Source of the DNA: Bosea sp. 29B
Lineage (GTDB): Bacteria; Pseudomonadota; Alphaproteobacteria; Rhizobiales; Beijerinckiaceae
Direction of reading: 5' to 3'
Length of the DNA stretch: 64,000 nt
Assembly: GCF_902506165.1 (NCBI RefSeq)
Contig: NZ_LR733817.1
Location: forward strand, 5,625,403 to 5,689,402
A model generated the notes under the pieces. That model was not told where the DNA came from. It saw only the letters and a list, made by a program, of their open reading frames with translations, and did no database searches. Positions 37,764 through 47,762 of this stretch are shown piece after piece; the stretch's first letter is position 1; every line of letters starts with the position of its first letter. The position numbers and the translations under genes are program-made.

Positions 37764-38777
37764 CTAACCGCCGCTCAAAGCAAGGGCGCTGGCAAGCTGG
37801 GCGCGGGTGCTGTCCACATCGAGCGGCTCGGGCTCGTGCCGAATGCGCGCCAGCGCCATCGCGGCGCGCCGGCCGCGCTGGCCGCTCATCTCCGGAACGG
37901 CGCCGACGACCGCGACCATCTCATCCATGATGCCATGGCAGTGCAGCACCACGTCGACCCCGGCCCGGATCGCCGCCTTCGCCTTGTCCTCGAACGAGCC
38001 CGACAGCGCCTTCATCGAGATGTCGTCGGTCATGATCAAACCGTCATAGCCGAGTTCACCGCGCATGATCTCTTGGACGATCTTGCGCGAGATCGTCGCC
38101 GGCCGGCGCTTGTCGAGCGCGGTGAAGACGACATGCGCCGTCATCGCCAGCGGCATGTCGGCGAGATGCCGGAACGGCCGGAAATCATGGGCGCGCAATT
38201 CGTCGAGGCTGGCCTCGACCACCGGCAGATCGTGATGGCTGTCGGCCTTGGCCCGGCCATGGCCGGGCATGTGCTTGATCACCGGCAGCACGCCGCCGGC
38301 CATGAGCCCCTCGGCGGCCGCGCGACCGAGCGTCGCCACCATGGCGGGATCGCGGGCATAGGCGCGGTTGCCGATCACGTCATGGCTGCCGGCGACGGGA
38401 ACGTCGAGCACCGGCAGGCAGTCGACATCGATGCCGGCGCTTTTGAGGTCATGCGCCATCAGCCGCGCCGAAAGTCGGACGATTTCGCGCTGCTGCACGG
38501 GATCGTTGATGGCGAGGAAGGCCAGCGCCGGCGGATAGGGCGGCCAGTGCGGCGGCCCCATGCGCTGCACTCGCCCGCCCTCCTGGTCGATCAGGATCGG
38601 CGCCTGCCAGCCGACGCAATCGCGCATCTCAGCCGTCAACGCAGCCACTTGCGCCGGATCCTGCGTATTGCGCTTGAACAGGATGAAGCCCCAGGGCCGG
38701 GCGTCGCGGAAGAATGCCCGCTCGTCGGGGGTGAGGCTCGTGCCGAGGCAGCCGGCGATGAAGGCGCGCGAGGTCAT
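37764..38777 (-). CDS. nagZ: Beta-N-acetylhexosaminidase NagZ
   Basis: 337 residues, glycoside hydrolase family 3. Visible: LIDQEGGRVQRM, VIKHMPGHGRAKADSHHDLPVV (the KH(F/M)PGHG-D-x-H catalytic loop of NagZ) and LIMTDDISMKALSG with the catalytic Asp. NagZ removes GlcNAc from muropeptides in the cytoplasm during cell-wall recycling. It precedes scpA in the order seen widely in Hyphomicrobiales, but the SPOR gene that usually comes next upstream is 2.5 kb away. Confidence 0.96.
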   Translation of the reverse strand: MTSRAFIAGCLGTSLTPDERAFFRDARPWGFILFKRNTQDPAQVAALTAEMRDCVGWQAPILIDQEGGRVQRMGPPHWPPYPPALAFLAINDPVQQREIVRLSARLMAHDLKSAGIDVDCLPVLDVPVAGSHDVIGNRAYARDPAMVATLGRAAAEGLMAGGVLPVIKHMPGHGRAKADSHHDLPVVEASLDELRAHDFRPFRHLADMPLAMTAHVVFTALDKRRPATISRKIVQEIMRGELGYDGLIMTDDISMKALSGSFEDKAKAAIRAGVDVVLHCHGIMDEMVAVVGAVPEMSGQRGRRAAMALARIRHEPEPLDVDSTRAQLASALALSGG

Positions 38778-38844
38778 GGCGCCGTTATCGCCGATTCGCT
38801 GGCGATGGGCATTGCTTACCCGTCATTGCGGGCGGCGCTCTCCC

Positions 38845-38939
38845 CGTCATGGTCGGGCTTGTCCCGACCATCCACGTCTTTTCGCTCCTGAAATGCGGTG
38901 TTCAAGACGTGGATGCTCGCCACAAGGGCGAGCATGACG
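38845..38939. repeat. Palindromic cloverleaf-like repeat, family C, copy 1
   Basis: Outer arms CGTCATG and CATGACG enclose the pair CATCCACGTCTT / AAGACGTGGATG, with a small hairpin on each side (GTCGGG-cttgt-CCCGAC and CTCGCC-acaag-GGCGAG). A second copy at 57912-58004 is in inverted orientation. It sits between nagZ and the TRAP binding protein gene, both minus strand. Confidence 0.75.
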
Positions 38940-38982
38940 AACTGGATTAGCGCCCGGCAGCGAACACCGGGCTACGCTGCAA

Positions 38983-40074
38983 TCACCGCAGCGACTGCGA
39001 CGCCTGCGCGTTGAACGCGTCGAACGGCAGTTCGGCGACGCGGAACCAGAGCTGCTCCTTCTTCCAGTACGGCAGGAAGGAATCCCACATCGTCTTGAAG
39101 TTCGGGTTCTTCGCCGCCTGGTCCGCATAGAGCGCGAAGGCTTCCTTGAAGGCAGCCTGCATCACGTCCTGCGGGAAGGGGCGCAGTTCGGCGCCGGCGG
39201 CGATCAGGCGCAGCAGCGCGTCCGGATTGCCGTGGTCGTATTTGGCCATGCAGAGCGCGTTCGCTTCGGCGCAGGCCGCCTCGACGATGGCGCGATAATG
39301 CGCCGGCAACCCGGCCCACTTCTCACTGTTGGCGATGAAGCTGACATTGGCGCAGCCTTCCCAGAACCCTGGGTAGTAATAGTACTTCGCCACCTTCACG
39401 AAGCCGAGCTTCTCGTCGTCATAGGGGCCGGAGAACTCGGCCGCGTCGATCGTGCCGCGCTCCAGCGCCGGATAGATGTCGCCGCCGCCGAGCGTCTGCG
39501 GGACAACGCCGAGCTTGGCCATGATCTGGCCGCCGAGACCGGCGATGCGGAACTTGAGGCCCTGGAGATCGGCGACGCTCTTGATCTCCTTGCGGAACCA
39601 GCCGCCCATCTGGGCGCCGGTGTTGCCCGAGGGGATGGTGTGCACGCCGAACTTCTTCATCAGCTCGCGGCAGAGCTCGATCCCGCCGCCGGCATAGAGC
39701 CAGGCGTTCTGCTGGCGCATATTGAGGCCGAAGGGCAGCGAGGTCTCGAAGGCGAAGGCGGTGTCCTTGCCGATATAGAAGCTCGCCAGCGTGTGGCTGC
39801 ACTCGACAGTGCCGTTCTGGACGGCATCGAGCGCCTGCAGCGCTGGCACGATCTCGCCGGCGGCGAAGGTCTGGATCTGGAAATTGCCGTCGGTCGCCTC
39901 GGCGACGCGCTTGGCGACCTGGGTCGAGATGCCGAACAGCGTGTCGAGGCTCTTGGGATAGCTCGAGGTCAGGCGCCAATTGATCTTCGGATTGGTCTGC
40001 GCGATCGCCGGTGCGGCGATCGTCGCGGCGGCGGCCCCGGCGGCGGTCGTCTTGAGGAGCTTGCGGCGGTCCAT
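38983..40074 (-). CDS. TRAP transporter solute-binding protein (DctP-type)
   Basis: 363 residues from the ATG at 40074 (AGAGGA upstream). The twin-arginine-like signal MDRRKLLKTTAAGAAAATIAAPAIA-Q precedes INWRLTSSYPKSLDTLFGISTQVAKRVAEATDGNFQIQTF and NTGAQMGGWFRKEIKSVADLQGLKFRIAGLGGQIMAKLGVVPQTL; the GLKFRI-G region holds the conserved Arg of TRAP binding proteins. It resembles the TakP/2-keto acid branch. No DctQ or DctM gene is nearby, so it is an orphan here and interrupts the conserved SPOR-nagZ order. Confidence 0.85.
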   Translation of the reverse strand: MDRRKLLKTTAAGAAAATIAAPAIAQTNPKINWRLTSSYPKSLDTLFGISTQVAKRVAEATDGNFQIQTFAAGEIVPALQALDAVQNGTVECSHTLASFYIGKDTAFAFETSLPFGLNMRQQNAWLYAGGGIELCRELMKKFGVHTIPSGNTGAQMGGWFRKEIKSVADLQGLKFRIAGLGGQIMAKLGVVPQTLGGGDIYPALERGTIDAAEFSGPYDDEKLGFVKVAKYYYYPGFWEGCANVSFIANSEKWAGLPAHYRAIVEAACAEANALCMAKYDHGNPDALLRLIAAGAELRPFPQDVMQAAFKEAFALYADQAAKNPNFKTMWDSFLPYWKKEQLWFRVAELPFDAFNAQASQSLR

Positions 40075-40246
40075 GGTGGTTCCTCTCACTTGCAGGCCTT
40101 CCGCATTTTCAGACCGGATTAGGCCGCGGATTCGGGGCGAAGCTAGAGCACGCGCTGACCGTGCTCCAGCCACGGCGCCGCAACGCGCGCATGTCCGGAT
40201 CGCGGGAGCAATCCGGGATTCCTGCACAGCGGCATGGGGATGTGGT

Positions 40247-41185
40247 TCAGCGCGCGGCGCTGCGGGCCAGCAGCCCGGCCCCGAGCATGGCCAGCCGGCA
40301 GACCGTGCGCGTGCCGAGGCCGTCGATATCGGCTTCCGGCACGAATTCGACGATGTTGAAGCCGATGATCGGCGCCCGCTCTGCCACGCCGTTCAGCAGC
40401 GTGACGACATCGCCGAAGGCAAGCCCGCCGGGCGTGCGGCCGAGAACGCCCGGCACGACGGCGGGGTCGAAGCCGTCGACGTCGAAGCAGACCACCACCG
40501 GCCGTCCCGGCGGAACGGCCTCGATCGCCGGTGCCATCCCCTTCGCCCGCAGGATGCTCATATCGATCAATTGCGCTCCGGCCGCCCTTGCCTCCGCCAC
40601 ATCCGAGGGCCGGGCGCTGCCGGTGCCGCGGGCGCCGACCTGCACGATCGTCTTGACGCCGTCGAACTCCGAGGCGCGCCGCATCGTGCTCGACAGGCCG
40701 AAGCGCTCGCCCTCGACCTCCTCGCGCCAGTCGATATGGGCATCGACCTGCAGGATCGTGATCTCGCCGCGTGCCGCGAAGGCGCCGAGCGCCGGGATCT
40801 GGACACTGTCGTCGCCGCCGAGCAGGAGCGGCGCCGCACCGCGCGCCAGCAGCGTCGCATAGGTCTCCGCGATTCGCGCACGGTTCCCGGGCAGGTCGGC
40901 CGGATCGAAGCCGAGATCGCCGCAATCGGCCAGCCGCCCTCCCGCCGGCAGCAGTGCCCCGCCAAGATCGAAATCGTAATGCGTGAGCTTGGCGACCTGG
41001 GCCGCACTGGCGCGGCGGATGGCGGCCGGCGCCGATTCGCTATGGGCACGGCCGGAGCGATAGGGCGTCGCGGCCGGAATGCCGATGACCGCGACGGCGC
41101 CATGCGGCACGGCTTCAGGCACCGAACTCTCGCAATCGAGGAAGCGTGGGTCGGCGGCGCGGCCGGGAATTGGATGGGGGGACAT
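40247..41185 (-). CDS. Arginase/agmatinase-family ureohydrolase with altered metal site
   Basis: 312 residues from the ATG at 41185. Ureohydrolase motifs: LLGGDDSVQIPAL (residues 122-132), ILQVDAHIDWREE (Asp148, His150, Asp152) and VCFDVDGFDPAVVPGV (Asp235, Asp237). The first manganese ligand is normally the His of GGDH; here it is Asp126 (GGDD). The remaining ligands are kept, so an active enzyme with a different substrate is possible. Members hydrolyse arginine, agmatine or guanidino acids to urea. No adjacent pathway genes identify the substrate. Confidence 0.83.
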   Translation of the reverse strand: MSPHPIPGRAADPRFLDCESSVPEAVPHGAVAVIGIPAATPYRSGRAHSESAPAAIRRASAAQVAKLTHYDFDLGGALLPAGGRLADCGDLGFDPADLPGNRARIAETYATLLARGAAPLLLGGDDSVQIPALGAFAARGEITILQVDAHIDWREEVEGERFGLSSTMRRASEFDGVKTIVQVGARGTGSARPSDVAEARAAGAQLIDMSILRAKGMAPAIEAVPPGRPVVVCFDVDGFDPAVVPGVLGRTPGGLAFGDVVTLLNGVAERAPIIGFNIVEFVPEADIDGLGTRTVCRLAMLGAGLLARSAAR

Positions 41186-41322
41186 CTGGAAGCCTGCATC
41201 GCTGGAGATCCCGACCAGCCTGCCCCGCCGTCGAAGCCCCACGCAAGCAAAAGCCGGCCGCGACGATAGCGGCCGGCTTTGGTTCTATCGGCGGCGGAAC
41301 CCTCGGCTCCGCCCGCGCCTGC

Positions 41323-42951
41323 TCAGTTCTTGGCGATGAAGCACTGCCCGCCGGCAGCCTGCAACGCCGAGCACATCGAGCTCGCATCCTCGCGGGAGTA
41401 CGGGCCGACGCGCAAGCGGTAGACCGTCTTGCCACCGGCGAGCTCGGTCTTGCGCACGATCGGGCTCTGGCCGTTGAGCTGGCCGGGATATTTGCGCTGT
41501 AGCGCCGCGAAGGTGGCGCGCGCCTCGGCCTCGCTGCCCGGCGCGCCGAGCTGCACGGCGAAGCCGCCATTCGGGTCGGCCCGCGGCGCGGTAGCAGCTG
41601 GCTCGGCCTGCTGCGGTGCGAGTGCGGCGGTGCGGGTGTTGGCCAGGGGCGTCTGGGCAGCCGGCGGAGCCGCCGGAGCGGCGGCGCGCTCCTGCGTCTT
41701 CGGCGCCGTGGCCGGCGTCGCGCTCGGCTGCTGCGGACGCGGGGCGGCCTGGGCGGTCTGGGCCGGGGTCGCCGAGGCCGGACGATTCGACGGAGCCGAG
41801 CCGGTCACGATGCCCTGTCCCGGGGCGCTCGACGCAGTGGCATTGGCCGGCGCCGGCGTGCCGTCGGGGCGGATCGCGACGGTGCGGACCTTGCGCGGCT
41901 CGCCAAGCCCCGGCACGGCCGGGATCGGCACCAGGCCGGGCTCGGCGGAAGCAAGGCCAGCGCCGGCGGTGTCGGTCGGCGTGATCGCGCCGTTCGAGGC
42001 CTGCGTCGGGCGCGGCGCCATGGAGCGCGCCGCCTGCTGCACGTCGACGGGCTGTTCCTCGCGGCTGACCACCTTGGTCTTGTCGGCGCTGGCGTCGCCG
42101 CTGCGCTCATAGATCTGCTTGTTCTGGTTCGGGATCTCGGCGCCGCCCGGATTGACGGGGGCGACCTTGGACGGGCCGGTATCGGCCGCGATCACCGGCG
42201 GCTGGCCGTTGACGCCAGCCGGCTTGCCATTGCGGAAGACCATGGCGGCACCGACGCCGCCAACCGCGACGATGACCAGCGCCGCCGCCGTCAGCATGCC
42301 CTTGCGCGACCGCGAGCGCCGGAAGTCGCGATGCTCGTCCTCGGCATCCTGATGCTGCGCGTCATAGTCCGGCGCAGCCTGATGATAGTCGGGTGCAGGC
42401 TGGGGAGCATAGGCCTGCGCCTGCACATGGCTGTGCCCGGCAGCCTCGTCGAGATCGCGCGGCTGCTCGGGAACATAGGCGTGTGGCCCGTCCTGCATCG
42501 CATAGGGTTGCGCGCGCACCGGGAGCGGCTCCGGCTCGTCATAATCATGCGCCGGCGCGGCGGGTGCCTGCGCAACAGGCTGCGGCGTGGTCCGCACCGG
42601 CTCGGTCCGGCGCAGCAGCGCTTCGAACTCGTCGAGCGCACCGCGCACATCGGCCGGCGGCGAGATCGGCTGCACCGGCGGCGTCGCGACCAGCGTCGGC
42701 TGGAAACTGGGCTCGGTCCGATTGCCGGACCAGGAGGCGGGCTGCGGCGCAGCCGGGGCCGCGGGACGCGCCTGCTCGGCGGGGCGGCCGGCGAAGAGCT
42801 CCTTCAACGGATCGTCCTGGCCGACGAGACGGGTCAGCTCCATCAGCGGATCGGAGGCAGCGCCCGCCTTCTGCGGCTGGGCCGCTCCACGCAGCTGGCG
42901 CTCGAGGTCGTCGAGATCGAGGGCGAAACGGTTTCTAGCTGGCTCGCTCAT
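41323..42951 (-). CDS. SPOR domain cell-division/peptidoglycan-binding protein
   Basis: 542 residues from the ATG at 42951. A long Pro/Ala/Gln-rich cytoplasmic part is followed by one membrane helix (about residues 219-239, MLTAAALVIVAVGGVGAAMVF), a second low-complexity periplasmic stretch and a C-terminal SPOR domain (GGFAVQLGAPGSEAEARATFAAL; YRLRVGPYSREDASSMCSALQAAGGQCFIAKN). SPOR domains bind denuded glycan at the division septum. The gene sits between argS and nagZ as in related genomes, here with two inserted genes before nagZ. Confidence 0.9.
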   Translation of the reverse strand: MSEPARNRFALDLDDLERQLRGAAQPQKAGAASDPLMELTRLVGQDDPLKELFAGRPAEQARPAAPAAPQPASWSGNRTEPSFQPTLVATPPVQPISPPADVRGALDEFEALLRRTEPVRTTPQPVAQAPAAPAHDYDEPEPLPVRAQPYAMQDGPHAYVPEQPRDLDEAAGHSHVQAQAYAPQPAPDYHQAAPDYDAQHQDAEDEHRDFRRSRSRKGMLTAAALVIVAVGGVGAAMVFRNGKPAGVNGQPPVIAADTGPSKVAPVNPGGAEIPNQNKQIYERSGDASADKTKVVSREEQPVDVQQAARSMAPRPTQASNGAITPTDTAGAGLASAEPGLVPIPAVPGLGEPRKVRTVAIRPDGTPAPANATASSAPGQGIVTGSAPSNRPASATPAQTAQAAPRPQQPSATPATAPKTQERAAAPAAPPAAQTPLANTRTAALAPQQAEPAATAPRADPNGGFAVQLGAPGSEAEARATFAALQRKYPGQLNGQSPIVRKTELAGGKTVYRLRVGPYSREDASSMCSALQAAGGQCFIAKN

Positions 42952-43138
42952 GACATGATCCATTCCAGCGCATGCCGCCATCCATCAAAGGATGCCGCCA
43001 CAGCGCGGTCAATCTGACGAAAGCCCAGCCGACCCGCCTTTCGGCATATCGGCCAACACCGCCTTCGTATCGGACCCGGCGGGCGCTGGCCGGATCATCC
43101 TGATCCGCAAAGCACCCGATGCGCCGGGATGGACCCCG

Positions 43139-44905
43139 TCAGCGCATCTCCTCCGGCGCCGTCACCCCAACGACCGCCAGACCGGAAGCAAGGACGCTGC
43201 GTACCGCATGCACGAACGCCAATCTTGCCGATGTCGACTTTCGATCAGTTTGATTAACGAACCGTAATTGCGGCGAGTCTTTGCCCTTGTTCCACAGCGA
43301 GTGGAAGGCGCTGGCCAGGTCGTGCACGAAAAAGGCGACACGATGGGGCTCGTGTGACGAAGCCGCGGCTTCGATCATCCTCGGATACGCCGCGATCATC
43401 TTGACGATACCGATCTCCGACTCGTCGGTCAGCAAACCGAGATCCGACTGCGCCAGCGCCTGCGGCGTAAGGTCGAGGTCCGGGAAAGCCTCGGCCGCCT
43501 GGCGGAAGATCGAGGCGCAGCGCGCATGCGCGTACTGGACGTAGAAGACCGGATTGTCCTTCGACTGCTCGACCACCTTGGCGAGGTCGAAGTCGAGCGT
43601 CGCATCGTTCTTGCGGAAGATCATCATGAAGCGCACCGCGTCGCGGCCGACCTCGTCGATGACCTCGCGCAGCGTGACGAAGTCGCCGGAGCGCTTCGAC
43701 ATCCGGACCTGCTCGCCATTGCGCAGCAGGCGGACCAGTTGGCAGAGCTTGACGTCGAGCGCGCCCTCCCCGTTCGTCACCGCCTTCACCGCCGCCTGCA
43801 TGCGCTTGACGTAGCCGCCATGATCGGCGCCCCAGACGTCGATCATCTCGGCGAAGCCGCGGGTGAACTTGGAGCGGTGATAGGCGATGTCGTTGGCGAA
43901 ATAGGTGTAGCTGCCATCCGATTTCAGCAGCGGCCGGTCGACGTCGTCGCCGAACTTGGTGGCACGGAACAGGGTCTGCTCGCGATCCTCCCAGTCCTCA
44001 TCCTTCTGGCCCTTGGGCGGCGGCAGCCGGCCCTCATAGACCAGGTCACGGGAGCGCAGATCCTCGATCGTCTGGTGCACGGCGTTGGAATTGCCGTCGC
44101 GGCCCTGCAGCGAGCGCTCCGAGAAAAAGAGGCTATGGACGACACCGAGCGCGGCGAGATCGTCGCGGATCATCGCCATCATCCCATCGATCGCCGCCTG
44201 GCGCACCAGCGGCAGCCAGTCCCATTCGGGCTTGTCGCGCAGCGACGGGCCATGTTGCTCGGCGAGCGCTTGTCCGACGGAGACCAGATAGTCGCCGGGA
44301 TAGAGCCCTTCCGGGATCGCGCCGATATCCTCGCCCAGCGCCTCGCGGTAGCGCAGGAAGGCGGAGCGGGCGAGCACATCGACCTGCGCACCGGCATCGT
44401 TGATGTAGTATTCGCGGGTGACGTCGTGCCCGGCGAAGGCGAGCAGGCTCGCCAGCGCATCACCGAACACCGCGCCGCGGCCATGGCCGACATGCATCGG
44501 CCCGGTCGGATTGGCCGAGACGTACTCGACATTGATCCTGGGCTCGCCCTTGGCGGCACCACGGCCATGCTCGGTGCCGGCCAACACAGCAGCCTTGAGA
44601 ACCTTTGTGAAAACAGCAGGTTGCAGCGTCAGGTTGATGAATCCAGGTCCGGCGATCTCGGCCTTGAGTACGTCGCCATCCTTGGCGAGCTCGGCGACGA
44701 TCAGCTCGGCCAGAGCGCGCGGCGCCATGCCGGCCTCCTTGGCCAGCACCATGGCGGCGTTGATCGCGAGATCGCCATGAGCCGGATCCTTGGTCGGCTC
44801 GACCACGACGCGCGCCAGCGACAGCCCGGCCGGGAGGCGGCCGGTTTCAGCCAGTCCGGCAAGGACGGTGGCGAGGCGTGCGGAGAAAGTCTCGAAAATG
44901 TTCAT
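43139..44905 (-). CDS. argS: Arginyl-tRNA synthetase
   Basis: 588 residues from the ATG at 44905. Class I motifs: the HIGH-type [15 protein letters not shown] and the KMSKS-type [29 protein letters not shown]-terminal Add1 domain and C-terminal DALR anticodon-binding domain ([31 protein letters not shown]) are present, and the length is typical. It charges tRNA-Arg. It follows dgt by 33 bp on the same strand, a common pairing in this order. Confidence 0.97.
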   Translation of the reverse strand: MNIFETFSARLATVLAGLAETGRLPAGLSLARVVVEPTKDPAHGDLAINAAMVLAKEAGMAPRALAELIVAELAKDGDVLKAEIAGPGFINLTLQPAVFTKVLKAAVLAGTEHGRGAAKGEPRINVEYVSANPTGPMHVGHGRGAVFGDALASLLAFAGHDVTREYYINDAGAQVDVLARSAFLRYREALGEDIGAIPEGLYPGDYLVSVGQALAEQHGPSLRDKPEWDWLPLVRQAAIDGMMAMIRDDLAALGVVHSLFFSERSLQGRDGNSNAVHQTIEDLRSRDLVYEGRLPPPKGQKDEDWEDREQTLFRATKFGDDVDRPLLKSDGSYTYFANDIAYHRSKFTRGFAEMIDVWGADHGGYVKRMQAAVKAVTNGEGALDVKLCQLVRLLRNGEQVRMSKRSGDFVTLREVIDEVGRDAVRFMMIFRKNDATLDFDLAKVVEQSKDNPVFYVQYAHARCASIFRQAAEAFPDLDLTPQALAQSDLGLLTDESEIGIVKMIAAYPRMIEAAASSHEPHRVAFFVHDLASAFHSLWNKGKDSPQLRFVNQTDRKSTSARLAFVHAVRSVLASGLAVVGVTAPEEMR

Positions 44906-44938
44906 GGCGACCAAGAATGCGTAAGGAAGCGCCCGGCC

Positions 44939-46180
44939 CTATCGCAGCGACGGGGTGGCGTCAAACAGGCGCCGGTGCTCGTCGAGCGCGTAGGAATCGG
45001 TCATGCCGGCGATGTAGTCGGAAACCCGGCGTGCCAGCCGCGCCTCGTCGAGCTCGTCACATCCGGCCGCCCATTCGGCCGGCATGGCCTGCGGCTGCGC
45101 CTGGAAGCGCACAAACAGGTCGCGGACGATGTCGGCCGCCTCCGTGCGGATCACACCGATGCGCGGATGGCGATACATGTTGGGATAGAGGAAGCCCTTG
45201 ATCGCCTTGTCGGCCGCAACCATCGCCGACGAGAAGGCCACGACCTGCGCGCCGGCCCGCCTGATCGCGTCGGCATCCACCGGCGCCAGCGCCGCGATGC
45301 GCGCCTCGGATTCGCGGATCACATCCTCGACGAAGCGCGTGATCACCCGGCGCACCATTTCGTTGATCGCGCGCGGGCGCTCCAGCCCGGGATGCAAGGC
45401 GTCGATCTCGTCGAGAAGTCCGGCGAGGAACGGCACCGCGCGCAATTCGGAGAGATCGAACAGCCCGGCCCGCAGGCCGTCATCGATGTCGTGCGCGTTA
45501 TAGGCGATGTCGTCGGCGAGCGCCGCGACCTGCGCCTCGGCCGAGGCATGACTACCCAGCCAGAGATCCTGCTTCTCCTGGTATTCGAGAATCGCGACCG
45601 GAATGCCGGTCTTGGCATAGCGCTCGGTCGGCTTGCCGTCGGGATCGAGCAGCGGGCCGTTGTGCTTGACCAGCCCCTCCAGCGTCTCCCACGTCAGGTT
45701 GAGCCCGTCGAAGCCGGCATAGCGCCGCTCCAGCCGGGTGACGATCCGCAGTGTCTGGGCGTTGTGGTCGAAGCCGCCGAAACCGGCCATGCATTCGTCG
45801 AGCGCGTCCTCGCCGGTATGGCCGAAGGGCGTGTGACCGAGATCGTGGGCCAGCGCCAGCGCCTCGGCCAAGTCCTCGTCGAGCCCGAGCGCGCGGGCCA
45901 GAGCGCGGGCGATCTGCGCCACCTCGATCGTGTGGGTCAGGCGCGTGCGGAAATGGTCGCCCTCATGCGAGACGAAGACCTGGGTCTTGTGCTTCAGCCG
46001 GCGGAAGGCGGTCGAGTGGATGATCCGGTCGCGGTCGCGCTGGAACGGATTGCGCGTCGCCGAGCCGGGTTCCTCGACCAGCCGGCCGCGACTCGTCGCG
46101 GTCCGGCAGGCGTAGACCGCGCGCCAGCGATCGCCGGGCTCGCGCGTCTGGGCTATGGTGTTCTCGTGTGCTTGCGGCAT
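44939..46180 (-). CDS. dgt: Deoxyguanosinetriphosphate triphosphohydrolase-like protein
   Basis: 413 residues from the ATG at 46180; an open frame extends upstream without support. The HD-domain metal site is complete: [40 protein letters not shown] and [20 protein letters not shown]. The family (Dgt type 2) hydrolyses dNTPs to deoxynucleosides and triphosphate. It diverges from erpA with 86 bp between starts. Confidence 0.93.
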   Translation of the reverse strand: MPQAHENTIAQTREPGDRWRAVYACRTATSRGRLVEEPGSATRNPFQRDRDRIIHSTAFRRLKHKTQVFVSHEGDHFRTRLTHTIEVAQIARALARALGLDEDLAEALALAHDLGHTPFGHTGEDALDECMAGFGGFDHNAQTLRIVTRLERRYAGFDGLNLTWETLEGLVKHNGPLLDPDGKPTERYAKTGIPVAILEYQEKQDLWLGSHASAEAQVAALADDIAYNAHDIDDGLRAGLFDLSELRAVPFLAGLLDEIDALHPGLERPRAINEMVRRVITRFVEDVIRESEARIAALAPVDADAIRRAGAQVVAFSSAMVAADKAIKGFLYPNMYRHPRIGVIRTEAADIVRDLFVRFQAQPQAMPAEWAAGCDELDEARLARRVSDYIAGMTDSYALDEHRRLFDATPSLR

Positions 46181-46266
46181 AGCAGCCCCTGGGGCAGGCG
46201 CGGCTTGAAGCGATGCGCCTGCGCCATTACCTTTGCAATCGAGGCAGGAGCAAGGATGTTCTGCGC

Positions 46267-46617
46267 ATGACCATGGCGATCGAAGCCAAGCCGCACGCGA
46301 TCTCGCTGACCGACAAGGCTGCGAGCCGTATCCTCGCGGTGATGGCGAGCGAGGCACCGGGCTCGATGCTGCGCGTCAGCGTCGCCGGCGGCGGCTGCTC
46401 GGGATTCCAGTATGTCTTCGATATCGACCGTGAGAAGGCCGACGGAGATCTCGTGCTGGAGCGCGACGGCGCTACCGTGCTGATCGACGAAACCTCGCTT
46501 GAGCTGCTCGACGGCTCGACCATCGATTTCGTCGACGATCTCGTCGGTCAATCCTTCAGGATCATCAACCCGAACGCGACCAGCTCCTGCGGCTGCGGCA
46601 CGTCCTTCGCGCTCTGA
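46267..46617 (+). CDS. erpA: Iron-sulfur cluster insertion protein ErpA/IscA-like
   Basis: 116 residues from the ATG at 46267. A-type carrier signature: [34 protein letters not shown] (first Cys) and [11 protein letters not shown] (two Cys), which coordinate the Fe-S cluster. A-type carriers hand clusters to apo-proteins. The neighbour dgt divergent from erpA is usual in alphaproteobacteria. It converges with the HD-GYP gene, only 3 bp apart. Confidence 0.93.
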   Translation: MTMAIEAKPHAISLTDKAASRILAVMASEAPGSMLRVSVAGGGCSGFQYVFDIDREKADGDLVLERDGATVLIDETSLELLDGSTIDFVDDLVGQSFRIINPNATSSCGCGTSFAL

Positions 46618-46620
46618 ATC

Positions 46621-47667
46621 TCAGCCCGGCAGCACCATGGCCCGGAATGCCCGCAGCAGGTCGCCATCGAGCTTGGCGCCCATCCCGGCCAGCATGGCAT
46701 AGGCTTCCTGCGGCGCCATCGGCGCCTTGTAGGGGCGTCGTTCGATCAGCGCGGCATAGATGTCGCAGATCGTGACCATCCGGACGACGTCCGAGATCTC
46801 GTGCGCCTTCAGCCCCTGCGGATAGCCGGTGCCGTCGAGATATTCATGATGGCTGCGCGCGGCCTCGACGACCTCGCGGGCGAAGGCTCCCTGCCGCAAC
46901 AGCATCTCATAGCCGATCTGCGGGTGCTCACGCATGATCGCGAGCTCCTCCGTCGTCAGCTTGCCGGCCTTGTGCAGGATCGCGAGCGGAACGCGTGCCT
47001 TGCCGATGTCGTGCAAGACGGCGGCGCTGGTGACCTGCTTGCGCGCCTCTTCGGGAAAACCGAGTTCCCGCGCGAAAGCCGCGACAAGACCTGCCACCAG
47101 CAGACAGTGCTGATAGGTTGCATCGTCATGGTTCCAGACCATCTCGAGCCAGGCGCCGAGATCGCGATCGTCGGCAGCGCGGTTGATCGCCTCGACGCTG
47201 CCCTCGATGGCTGCCACCGGCAAGGCCCGACCTTCGGCGGCAGCCGAAAGCATGTCGGCCATGCCGGCGGATGCCGCAATGAAGTTCTGCTGGATCGCGC
47301 CGTATCCTCCAGGATTGAGAATGCGGCCGATCTCGTCGAGCAGAGTCTTTGCCGGAAGGCCTGCCGGCAGGATGGCGCTCGCGCCGATCGCATTGGCCTG
47401 GATCGTCAGGCGCGGAGATTGGTCCCGCAGCAGGCAGAGAAAGGGCATTCCCTTGCGCCGGTGTGCCGCGACCCGATCACGGACGGCCTCGACCGCGACG
47501 CGGTTCGACAGATCGACATCGCTGACGAGCAGTCGCGCCGGCATCGGCCCGCCTTTCGCCGGACGATGCAGGTCGACGACACCGCAAGGCCCCCAAAGCG
47601 ACAGCAGTCGCTCGAGCTTCTGGCTCTCTTCCGGACGGTCGGTGATCAGCAGCACGGCAATCGGCAT
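46621..47667 (-). CDS. HD-GYP domain protein with receiver-like N-terminus
   Basis: 348 residues. The C-terminal HD-GYP domain is intact: AAVLHDIGKARVP, REHPQIGYEMLL, and HHEYLDGTGYPQGLKAHEISDVVRMVTICDIYAAL, as in c-di-GMP phosphodiesterases. Residues 1-125 look like a receiver domain; Asp50 (LLVSDVD) is at the phospho-acceptor place, but the conserved Lys near the end is missing (LPAGLPAKT). The protein probably lowers c-di-GMP; the input signal may not be a usual phosphorelay. No sensor kinase lies nearby. Confidence 0.88.
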   Translation of the reverse strand: MPIAVLLITDRPEESQKLERLLSLWGPCGVVDLHRPAKGGPMPARLLVSDVDLSNRVAVEAVRDRVAAHRRKGMPFLCLLRDQSPRLTIQANAIGASAILPAGLPAKTLLDEIGRILNPGGYGAIQQNFIAASAGMADMLSAAAEGRALPVAAIEGSVEAINRAADDRDLGAWLEMVWNHDDATYQHCLLVAGLVAAFARELGFPEEARKQVTSAAVLHDIGKARVPLAILHKAGKLTTEELAIMREHPQIGYEMLLRQGAFAREVVEAARSHHEYLDGTGYPQGLKAHEISDVVRMVTICDIYAALIERRPYKAPMAPQEAYAMLAGMGAKLDGDLLRAFRAMVLPG

Positions 47668-47762
47668 GTCCTCATAACGAGGTCACCCTAGCCGCGGGTC
47701 CCTTCAGGTCGGGTGAAATCGATTCGCTCAAATTCGCCGTTTCCGTTCAGAAACGGCTGAGA

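Noticed and set aside
42992..43267. Plus-strand frame between SPOR and argS genes
   Set aside because: It runs into the 3' end of argS on the other strand and has no ribosome site or motif.
43526..46270. Long plus-strand open frame opposite argS and dgt
   Set aside because: It spans two certain genes on the other strand and encodes a low-complexity Arg/Asp/Leu-rich product with no motif.
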